Below, one piece after another: positions 21,200 through 30,772 of a stretch of 49,328 nt of DNA (position 1 is its first letter; the number at the start of each line of letters is the position of its first letter). The notes beneath the pieces were generated by a model. The model had not been told where the DNA came from. It did no database searches and was given only the letters and a program-made list of their open reading frames with translations. This DNA is from Cyclospora cayetanensis. Taxonomy: Eukaryota > Apicomplexa > Conoidasida > Eucoccidiorida > Eimeriidae. The stretch is from positions 232,501-281,828 of the forward strand of contig NW_020312303.1 in NCBI RefSeq assembly GCF_002999335.1, given 5' to 3'. The position numbers were made by a program, and so were the translations under genes.

Positions 21200-22070
21200 C
21201 CGCAAGCGTGCAAGTCGAAGCGATGAGTGGACGCGCGGGCACACCACCATAGGAGAGGCTCTACCGTACATGCATACACGCAAAAATGACCATACTCTAG
21301 GGCAAGAGCGTAGGCGCGGAATCCTAGAATGAGCACCCCTTTCGGTTCAGCTTGCCTTTTGAACATGGTCGTGTGCTCCCATCGGCAGCGCAGCTCTTCC
21401 CTGCCTTGTTCGGGAGAAAAGGGAATAATAGGACTGTCAGATACTGCTGAGGCAATCCTCCTGGCCGTTGGTGCTGTTGCGAGGGTGGTGCTGCTGTTGC
21501 CAACGCTGCTGCCGTGACTTGCATTTCGAGACCACTGGACTTGGCACGGCCGTCTACTGTTGGAGCTCATCCCCTCCCCTTGCACCCCTGGCCGCTGTGT
21601 ATTCCCCATATCTTCCCTTTCTAAGCATTTGTGGAGTTAATGATGTTGCTGGAGCTGCTCCCGGTGCTGTAGGTGGCTATGTGGTGCCCGAATTCCCCGT
21701 GACCACGGAGGCAGCCATGCTTCTGCCGTGTCTGTCAACACTTCCTCTCAATTTCTACGGTTTATGAATTTCCTTTGGTACTACGGCTTCAATTGCTTCA
21801 TGATTGGGAGGCTGGTGCAGGAAGCTTTGGTGTTGGTGCTGCGGTCGACTGCCAGGTCGAAGCTGTTGCCGTCACCGTTTAGGGAGGTGCTACCCTGCCG
21901 ACGTGTTTATACAGACCAATGCACCCCTAGAAGCGTTTGTAGTGCTAAAACGTTTCTGACAATTGCAACAATTACTGAAGAACCCCCATTCCGAGTGGAC
22001 CTGCAACAGTTGCTTCAATTGCTTTTGCAGCCTCTGCTGTTTAGGGTTGACTCACTGATAATAGGAAGTA
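21200..22070 (-). other. Region upstream of the UBE2W-like gene with Thr/Ala/Pro-rich coding-like pieces
   Basis: Minus-strand frames read TATASTWQSTAAPTPKLPAP (near 21880-21800) and a Ala/Pro/Thr piece (TAPGAAPATSLTP, near 21680-21640) interrupted by stops. They might be 5' exons or untranslated leader of the UBE2W-like gene, or decayed sequence. I could not connect them by splicing. Confidence 0.25.
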
Positions 22071-22844
22071 TGTGAAATCTCCGAGGCCGAACTGCAGAAC
22101 TTGGGGTCCTTCTATCCCGCCTCATAATACAGAGTCAACGAAGTGTTTCGAAAAGCTCCGCCGACGAGTTCTTTCCAACCGGAGTCACAGCCCTCACCCA
22201 CAAGCGTACCTACAGCTTCGTTCCCCGATCTTTGCTCAGGATCTTTAGGTCGAAAGAATAAGTATTAAAGACATTACAAATGCTTAAATCTCAACACACT
22301 TAGCAAAAGAGACCCGGCCGTCCATGATGCTCTTCTGTTCTACGGTCGCTGGCACTGCAGGCGCGTTGTGCTCATCCAGAGTCTGTGAACGTCAAGACTT
22401 GCAACCCTAAATCTTGAGCATATTTGCACACGGCCAAGATTTTTTGTGAGTGTTATGTAGCTGACTGTACCCCCTAAGGGACGGTACATCATTATCTGCA
22501 GATGACGATGCTGGCTGCTTCTGTGGCACCCAGGGAGAAAGCCGTGCTAGGGCAAGATCACACAAACGGTAATAACACTTAAAAGATGCTCCACAGTACC
22601 TCGTCCTTTGCTGTCTCCACCTGACAGGGTGTCAGCATTAGAAGAAGCAGGACAGCTGCGGTGCATATGCAGCAGGCTAAGCTACACTTTGGTACATTCT
22701 ACTCCACTACTCCTACTTGTTCGAGAGCTAGTAAAGAACTGGGTATATCAGATAGCTTTTTGTATATCTTATTCATTGCGAAGTACTTAGCTTACTGGGA
22801 CGAGGATTAATGGTGTGCGCATATGCGTTAGATGCAATGTCGAA
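22071..22844. other. AT-rich intergenic sequence
   Basis: No long frame, no splice chain and no RNA gene seen. It may contain the 3' part, including any LTR, of the retroelement relic that follows, but I could not identify an LTR. Confidence 0.4.
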
Positions 22845-25620
22845 TTAGTTGTGAAAGCTCGAATTGCTTAGAGGGTACAGCAACGCGCATCCTAGCTGCC
22901 CCTCCTCCCTAGTATTAAAACTCTTGTATAGTGGGGCAGGATATTGAATGAGCTTGCTTGGTAGACAGTTAATTCCAGACGCAGTACAAACCTTAGTACA
23001 ATCATCGAATGTGGCTCCCTCATGACGCCTCAAGATAAGGGCTTTGTTTAACACCATTGCTCAGGTCAATGCCGCTGTTGTGTCACTCTTTAGATAGTCA
23101 CAAATGTTTATAGTCGCCTGAATGCAAAGCTCGTTGTCTCGTCACCTTCAGGTACCCTTAAGTACCTGCTGATCCACCAGGACCAAATCATTAGGCTTCA
23201 ACCACATAGCGGATCGTCACTTACACAATTCCGCGCTGTTCACGCTCAAGCGTTGCACAAACGTTGAGGTACACGAGTCAGCTGCTCTCTAAATCTTTGG
23301 TACTCTAAGGGCGGTTGCTGACCATGGGGTGCCGGGTCAATGTTTGCGAAGGATAAGGCATCCTCAATGCAGACCGTAGGTGTGTAAGAGCAACGGGCAT
23401 TAAAAAGTCACTTAGCACAAGGAAGAATCACGAGCCTGATAATTGGATTTTTGTAAGCCTACAGTCGTAAATACTGCAGAATAATGCCGCTGGTGTTATC
23501 CATCTGCTTAGCTACCTAGAGATGGATTACTGTAGTCACACTATGGCCCATGTGAGGAGGGTCACAAAGGCACGCCAGTGCCCACTAACGAACTTCGGAT
23601 TCCTACCACTAATATTAATATTGGAGCCTGATTGGAATGCTCAGAAATGGTTTAAGAGCATTTGAGCTACTTGCTGAGGCGTGGTGGAGCTGGCTTAACG
23701 TTATGCGCATGCATTGATTCTGGCGACGAAGTAGATGCTACCCTGGCCTTTGACCTCCGGCATTCCCTCGATAAAGTTTATGACCATATTACTCCAACTC
23801 CTTTAGAATACAGGAAGACGTCATACACCTTTGGATTTAGGACAAGTTTTTTAGCATTAGCGCCTGACCATCTGGGCATGATGGTGCATATTCCTGACAT
23901 CTAACGCATTCCCAGCTACAGGAAAAAAGCCGAGAAGCCGGTTTCATCGTGGTCTGAATAACATCATGGACCGAAAACACATGAGCATGTGTGTTGCACG
24001 AAACGGCAGTGCTAAACAAAGGCGGCTTGTATAGAAGAGACCGAGTCTCCGGTGTTTGAACCACAGCAGGCCATGCTCAGAGTGGTAATGCATCACCACA
24101 TTCCTATCCTGGATTTTTGCAATATTAGGCGGTGCATGGCTAGCAAATGCATAAAACTCACGCGAGTCTGATACCAGCCGTGAATCATCACAAACAAGAG
24201 CGGATGGAATGCACAATAGTGAATCGTTTGGGCTTTCCGTGACCGCGTCGGGGATCACGTTGGCGATACCGTGCACATAGTTCTCTGCAAATTCGTTCTG
24301 TAGGAGAAGTCCAACTCATCGAGCAAGTCTAGAATGACAAAAGTCCATGAAGCGCCTCGAAATGTGCATCAAGCCTGATGGTACTCCTCTGCTGCCAAAT
24401 GATGCCCAGATAAATTGTGCTGCTAGATATTTACGCACCACCATCACAGAAGGTGCCCCTTCTCGCAGCAATCATCGATGCTAGGTGCGGTCAAGCGATG
24501 ATCATAACAAGAAAAAATTTGCTTTTTTTTAGAGAACGAAGCGGGTGGAGGGTATAGCACCCACCCCTACGCCACTCGCATCATTTGTTCAAAAGATGTG
24601 GAGCTCTTTATGTGGGTAGCAATAATACCTGTAAAGCTGCAAAAGCGGTCGAGTTGCATCGTTGCTGCGCCAGCAGGCCCTCTTTGTTTTAGCTTACAGG
24701 CTGCGAGTTCTTAACTGGATCGGTGAAAGGAGCAGTTCTCCAAGAAAATCCAGGAGTGGAATCTCGGAAACCAGGTGCAAACCCATAAATTTTTTCAACG
24801 TCCTTGTGGGTGTTTGAAGCGCGTTGTTTGTTTCAAATTTGGTTGGTTCTGGCTCAGCTCGGCAGCAGAAACACGGACTGAAAAAAAAATTGTTTTTTGG
24901 CGAAGGAACACTTGTATACCTTCTCGAACCACCGATTGTGTCCTACTGGCTTAAGCATACACCGTTGATACTGTAGGTGCTGTAGTACAGTTCGGCCGAG
25001 GAGTATAACAAAGCCCATGTAACACACCCATACATCATTTTTTTATGGGCTTTAAATCCTATATAAATAGACGATCTCACTTGGTCTATTAGTATCTTCA
25101 AACCGCGTACAGCCATATTCAAGTATGTGAATGTGAGTGTAGAAGCCTGTTTCCTGCCTATCATCACGGTCAATCAGGATCACTAGAAGGAATCCGTGAA
25201 GCCAGATATCCAGTTGGCCGTTAGGCTGTGCAGTTTTTCAGCTTAGTCAATGGTGGGAAGACAGGAGTTCCTGCTCTGCGGGAATCTTGTTTAGCGGCTC
25301 CACTTAACCCACACATGGCATTTTTCGTCCTTTTTCTTCAACAACACCGGGTTGAACCAAATGGCTGGACGATTCCTGTATTTTGCATTTTATCAACAAA
25401 TAACCCGCATGATGCTCAATTCTCTCTTTATGCTGTGAGGGCCTCCAATACAGTTGGACGAGGCTTGAAGCCGACCCAGTGACTGGCTCAATACGGTGCA
25501 GTAGACGATTAGCATGGCGCCAGCGTGCCTGCAGCTCATCACTATGTAGCACATCACCAAATTTCAATTTCATGTATGCTCATCTTTGCTGTTGTTCTGC
25601 ATTTTGGCGTTTGCTAACCA
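22845..25620 (-). mobile_element. Decayed Ty3/gypsy-type LTR retrotransposon, pol remnants
   Basis: Pieces of a pol polyprotein lie in order on the minus strand but in different frames and with stops. From the 5' end: a reverse transcriptase N-terminal piece (GVVEEKGRKMPCVG, near 25380-25300) and an RT core piece matching the T-F-T...EY...F..TN.P pattern (near 25165-25080). Next come an RNase H/spacer junction (ANVIPDAVTESP, near 24270) and an integrase zinc-binding region with late C-x2-C (CVRCQ, near 23890). Then come integrase core blocks (NMVINFIEGMPEVKGQG near 23800-23740; GRNPKFVSGHWRAF near 23615-23570) and a C-terminal region (22845-23057). The order RT, RNase H, integrase is Ty3/gypsy, not copia. 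Chromovirus-like Ty3/gypsy elements are known in Eimeria. I found no LTRs, no intact protease or gag, and no chromodomain. Confidence 0.6.
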
Positions 25621-27327
25621 ATGTAGGGAACTTTTTGATATACGGGTCTATTCATAGGTTCCCCTAGTAGGCCATTCTATTTCTCCAAACGCTTGCAATT
25701 CAGCGTATTTCGGTATGTAGTGATGGACGAGGCCTTAGATGAAAGCCCGAACTATAGCACGTTCCTTATGCAGACGACTTTCTCTTTAACGCTAGAGTCA
25801 CCCGTGAAGCGTTTCTGCCTCTAGAAAACATGGCGCAACACACACTGATTCGACATTATCGATATGATACATAGCCACCAAAAAAATCGGCGTGTATACA
25901 CCCATCCTTATGGCTATCCTGAGTTGCTTGTTAACTTACCCTCATGAAAGCAGCGATTATCAGTATACCGGCATGAAAAACTATAGCTTCCTGCACGCTC
26001 TGTGGGGAGTGCGTTCACATAAGCGTTGTGACTGATCTTTGCTACAGGCAAAGTCTCGACATGAGGGAAGAGAGCCAGCGAAGATGTACGTTGCTGCACT
26101 CTGTATGCTCACCGGGCGTTTATAGCTAGTTGCACCTATCGCAGATGCAAAAAATATTGCTTCGTTTTTTATTATCGAGCTCATGCTACTTCGCAATGAT
26201 TGCGACATACAAGCAGAAAAATAGATAAGGGGATTACTAAACAAAACCTTATCTAATCATGTCTGGCGAAGTACAAAGTGTGTAAGTGTTTTTTAACGTG
26301 TTACATTACAGCCACGCGCAGCCCTGTTGTCTTTCTACCCTCATGTTGGAAACTATTTGGCGGCGCAGGCAGGGGAGAGAGAAGTTTTCTGGAAGACACT
26401 CAGTCATTTTGTTTAAGGGGTTCAATTGTGCCCGAAATAAAGTATCTTTCTATGGAGAATTTTGATTATGCTGTACAAGCAGAAGTGCAGGCTACAGCAA
26501 GGAGTCGTACACAACACACATTCATCTATCATACCGCTTCAGCAGGCGTTTAGCTAACCAAAACAAAAAAGAATGAAAGTGGGATTGGTTGAGCGCCCAA
26601 GTTTTGACTAGTTGAAACCTAGTTTAGCTCTAGTAGCTGGGGGCGTCGCTTGGTTGGCGAGAGGTTCCATTCTGGTGAGGAAGAACGATACAAATTATAC
26701 CGTCCTTCTCCACCATGTCCCCAACAAACTTTATTTGTACTGAACTAAAATATACGCAGTAATGTGCTGCATTATGTAAGTTTCTGAATGCTGCTATTTT
26801 TATTGAAGGAATGCATGCGCTTGCAGTGGTAGCCTTGTTTTGCTGCGGGGCGCAGCTACATGCTGCAGCAGATGCGGGGAAAATTTTGTTGGGAGTTTTC
26901 TCACCCATATCTCCTTTAAATGGTTGTTTTCACTTGCCTTTGATCTTTTTATGCTACGAGTAAGACTTCAAGCCACACAGGATAGCTTCCACGAGTGTTT
27001 TTGTTCATATACCTGTTGCCATCTACATGCCCCTGTTACCACCGCCACATCGTTGCTTCGATATGTTTAATGGGGAGCCGATCTTTGACAGTGGTTTTTC
27101 TTGCTGTTAGACTGGGTGTTTGGGGACATGTGAGGTCAGGGTCTAGCTTGGTGTTAGAGGAATTCTTGTGCTCGGGAGGGCAGAAGCGTGCATGCGTCTA
27201 GTTCTTCCCCGTTGCATACCCTCTTTAGATGGCGTGGAAGAGTCATACCAACTACTAGGCACCAGTGACTCCCATTTCTGAACTCAGTTTCGCGCTTTTT
27301 GTGCAATGGTGTTCGGAATGCGTCAGA
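25621..27327. other. Region upstream of eS25, no gene recognised
   Basis: AT-rich with short overlapping frames. The frame at 26278-26553 (+) has 91 codons and no domain. Further retroelement remnants such as gag or protease would be expected just beyond 25.6 kb, but I could not recognise any. Confidence 0.4.
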
Positions 27328-27914
27328 ATGGCACCGAAAGAGAAGAAGACCAAAGAGCAGATTGCCGCGGCGGCTGCCGCTGGCAGCAGAAAGAACAAGA
27401 AGGTATGTTGAACATACTGGGAGTTGATTTCAGGTTTTGTGGTCTAACGGGTTGGTGGTTCTACCTAGAGCTGCAGTACTTCAGCGATTGGCTCTAGCAG
27501 GCGGTAACCTGTGTTTCTTGTTAACGACTTGATGCCTTGCCCCGTTAGCAGCATGCTTTAATCTTTCACGATCGAAGAGATGTTTGGGTTGTGAAGCTAT
27601 GCTCTCTTGCTGCTGATGACTTTAGGGGTCTCCCTCTCTTGTGTCTGTTGAGCGCTTTGCAGAAATGGTCCAAAGGCAAGAGCAAGGAGAAGTTGAACTA
27701 CGCCGTGATGTTTGATCAGGCAACCGTGGACAAGTTGCTCGCAGAGGTGCCGAAAATGAAGCTGATTACTCCGTTCACAATCTGCGAACGGCTCAGGATC
27801 AATGCTTCTCTTGCACGGAGAGGCATCAGGGAGCTGCACTCCCAGGGACTGATTAAACCCCTGGGTGAGCAGCACCACTCTCACTATATATATACCAGGC
27901 CTACTGCTGCTTAA
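27328..27914 (+). CDS. RPS25: 40S ribosomal protein S25 (eS25), two exons
   Basis: Exon 27328-27402 codes for the basic head [20 protein letters not shown] and ends at AAG|GTATGT. Exon 27663-27914 follows CTTTGCAG and continues [19 protein letters not shown]. Phase is 0 and the product has 108 residues, close to the usual eS25 length. The family signature is complete: [48 protein letters not shown] and IYTR near the end. eS25 sits on the head of the 40S subunit. The 260-nt intron after a short first exon is a common ribosomal-protein gene layout. Confidence 0.97.
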
Positions 27915-28249
27915 GAGCCAAAAGCTAGACCAATGAACCGAGGCCGTTGATTAGTTGTTTTGCTGCTTAGCAGCACATACTAGAGTTTTGATTTGAGGCG
28001 TTTTTGTAGTGGTTGTTAGCGGCGGGATGGGATGTCCTCTCCGGCGGTTTCTCTATCAAAAGGCAGATCAAGGTTGTTAATCAGGTGATTAGGGTTTGGT
28101 AATGGTAGCTAGAAATTGTCTGATTTTTATTGGTGTAGCCGCTGCGCATGCTGCTATAGGTATATGAAGACTTTTGGATTATCCCGATTGTGTGTCTTGG
28201 TTCTTTGCTTCGTTATGTGTTCGTGTTAGCACGCTGACCTCGAGACTCT
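27915..28249. other. eS25 3' flank
   Basis: No further coding sequence seen. It separates the eS25 stop from the first C/D snoRNA candidate on the same strand, so the snoRNAs could come from a longer transcript. Confidence 0.4.
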
Positions 28250-28329
28250 TGCCTGTGTGATGATTTCGATGATAGGCCTGAGCCTTCAGTGACGATCACC
28301 GAAGCCGAAAATTTTCTGACACCCAGGCA
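28250..28329 (+). ncRNA. Box C/D snoRNA candidate 1
   Basis: An 80-nt element bounded by a perfect 6-bp inverted terminal stem (TGCCTG / CAGGCA). Box C is GTGATGA at 28257-28263 and box D is CTGA at 28316-28319. Inside lie a box D' (CTGA, 28278-28281) and a box C' (GTGACGA, 28289-28295, one change from consensus). The layout C-guide-D'-C'-guide-D with a terminal stem is that of box C/D snoRNAs, which direct rRNA 2'-O-methylation. The guide of about 20 nt before box D could be tested against rRNA; I could not place the target by eye. Confidence 0.65.
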
Positions 28330-28476
28330 TGAGCTAGAGAGTTTTCCTCTGTCGTGCGTTTGTCTTCCATTTTTGTTTGATGGTACCGCATTGATTCGTA
28401 TCTTCATTAGATATGGGCCCAGGGGAACTTAGTTGCTTATTGTTTATAATGCGTTCTGCCTTTTCTGGCGCTGATG

Positions 28477-28573
28477 AACAGTATGAAGAGACGATGACGA
28501 GCATGAAACTCCGCCGCGGCAGTTTTTGCCGACTGCGATCCAGCTGATTTTATAAGGCATTTGTCTGACTGTT
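28477..28573 (+). ncRNA. Box C/D snoRNA candidate 2 (paralogue A)
   Basis: A 97-nt element with terminal stem AACAG / CTGTT, box C-like ATGAAGA at 28483-28489 and box D CTGA at 28565-28568. It aligns with the element at 29082-29176 through GAGACGATGACGAG, a GGCAGTTTTTGCC hairpin and GGCATTTGTCTGACT. A further CTGA at 28544-28547 may be box D'. Confidence 0.6.
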
Positions 28574-28807
28574 TTCCCGATATGTATCGTATGCCATGTT
28601 CGTTCGTTCCCTTTGCACTGCTGCGAAATATGGGATATATGTGCACAGATTTTTCCAAATAGTAGTTAGGAAACCATTGTTATTCGTGATGCCATTGCCC
28701 GAATCATGTTGGTTTTATAAGGCTTTGTTAGTTCACACTTTTTGCTGTTTCACGCATTCATGGTTGTGCGCTATCTGGGTGTTATGTTTGTTAATGTGCT
28801 TTCTCTG

Positions 28808-28930
28808 TCAAGGGCCTGATGATGTAAGTTTTTCTAGTCTTGCTTGAGAGTCCAGGATAAAACGCCGTTTTGGCATTTTGTCCAAGCTCGTCAAATATGA
28901 GAGCAGCTTGTCATAGTTACACTGAAGCCT
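28808..28930 (+). ncRNA. Weak box C/D-like candidate
   Basis: A CTGATGATG motif at about 28816 and a CTGA at about 28921 are flanked by short complementary bases (GGGC / GCCT with a wobble). Spacing is longer than usual and box C lacks the purine, so this is weak. It is noted because it lies between stronger candidates. Confidence 0.2.
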
Positions 28931-29081
28931 TCTGCCTGAGCGATCCGGTGTTTTGTTTGTGTCGAGTAATCGTTGGCACCCGTGCGTGTTCGTCCGTACG
29001 TTGTGTGGCCTTAGTACGCGTGACTTTGCTTTGATCACGTTGCATTTCTTATCGCACCTTCTGTTGTTGCCATAATTTTGT

Positions 29082-29176
29082 ATTAATGATGAGACGATGA
29101 CGAGTATGAGAGTGCACTGGGGCAGTTTTTGCCGTCTGGGTGCCTCGTTGCTTCCATAGGCATTTGTCTGACTAAT
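29082..29176 (+). ncRNA. Box C/D snoRNA candidate 3 (paralogue B)
   Basis: A 95-nt element with canonical box C ATGATGA at 29086-29092, box D CTGA at 29168-29171 and terminal stem ATTA / TAAT. It is clearly a diverged copy of 28477-28573: the inner hairpin GGCAGTTTTTGCC and the GGCATTTGTCTGA end are conserved, while the terminal stem bases differ and remain complementary. The shared bases before box D suggest both copies guide the same target. Confidence 0.65.
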
Positions 29177-30772
29177 TCACCGGAATACCTGGTTTTAGTT
29201 TTTGAACTTTCCCTGTATAGATGTTTTCTTGTCGCTATATTGTTTGTGTGAATATTTTGACTTGTGTTCCTGTTGTTTTAGCACCTGGTCTTTTTGTGAC
29301 TTGGAATACTGCGGCGTTATAACTGGCCATCTCTTGGGAATGCTTTTTTCCATATGGCATAGCGCCCGTGCTCAGGCATTCTTAGTGGAATCCTCATGTT
29401 TGGCTTTCTACACTGAGGTGACATTTGACTCGCAGATTTCCCTGCAGAGGGTAGTGGTTCTTTGCCATGTCGGTCAGGAAGTTCTGCTGCACTTCCTGCA
29501 ATTAGCTGCCATTATAGAACACGCCTACTTTGATCTTACCCTGTTTCCGTTACTATGATGTGGCAGTAACACGTTTTTCCCACTCATCTCGTCAACTCGC
29601 TTCCTCATTCAGTGTAGATGAACGGGAGAGGTGTTCGAGATAAATGAACCAGTGGGCTGCTTTAGCCTCCTACCTACAACGTAAAATCGTGGACAGCTTT
29701 TTACAATTTCGGCGTGTCTTTTCTCCCGTTTTATGAGCAGCCATTCTGCTACGTGGGCGCTGTGGCAAAGTTAGTATAGAGCCTGCTAGGAAAGTGCGTA
29801 ACGCTGAGTTAAGTATGTAGTGGTACGGGAATTTTTACAATCACGCTGCCGGATGCAGCCTCCATGGTTTTTGAAGATTTAGAGCAGAAGATATGCAGAA
29901 TACGACCCTCTGGTCGTTTAGATAACCTAGTTGTGTTGGTTGGTGTACACGCTTCAGACATTCGGTTTTGTTGAATAGCCTGCCCCGTACTCTTTAAAGA
30001 CTTACACACACGGAGGGCAAGTAGTATGCGCTTTATTGGTTCTTACCATTAGGTAATTGCTTATGAGGAAGTTGCTTACGAGGATCCTCGCAGCCAGGGC
30101 TAGGACCAACGATCTCATGGTGGGTTTGAAATGCGGTGCGCTTGCCACCATCATAGCATTGCATTAGGGTGTGCCCGAGAAGACTAGTTGGATGACGCGC
30201 TGCAGTGTGAGGCTTTGAGAAGCACGTACAGCCTCCATGATGGATGGTCCAGTTTTCTCTTGGAAGACCGGCTAGCTTGGGTTGAGGTGATACGTGTCTG
30301 GAATAGAGTCTTCTAAAAGCAGAGAATTCTATGCTCCCTTATTTCTGATGGCTGTTAGCTCAGCGGAGGAAATTGTATAGGTGTTCTGCATTTTTGTTTT
30401 TGCCTGCTTTTGCTTATGAAGTGAAGTGGGGCACTATCTGAGGGTTGGTACGACTATCTGGCCGAGTCCTTGTTTTTTTCCGACCTTGGTTTTATCATTT
30501 CTTTCTGTTCCTAGTATGAACATGTTTTTATTTTTTCGCTGGCTTTTTCTTGTGTTCTTGGAGCACTGACTAATTCTGTGGGGCCCCCATGACTTGCTAC
30601 CTCCGGTGCGCAGCCCTCTCCGTCTTCTAGCCTGGATTTTTGGTGATCGTCTTAAGCGTATAAGAGTTCTACTTTTTGCAGATTAGAATCAAGCCGTGAA
30701 GGGAAACGGCTTGAATAGTGCGAGCTGTAGCTCTTTTGCCCGCAGGGCTTAAGGCCATTAATTTCGAGAAGT
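29177..30772. other. Intergenic region upstream of DDX56-like gene
   Basis: No long coding chain seen; the frame at 29202-29558 (+) has 118 hydrophobic codons but no domain. More C/D-like motif pairs occur (for example near 30286-30353) but lack convincing terminal stems. Confidence 0.4.

Noticed and set aside
30286..30353. Further box C/D-like pair upstream of the helicase gene
   Set aside because: GTGATAC is two changes from box C and no terminal stem was seen.
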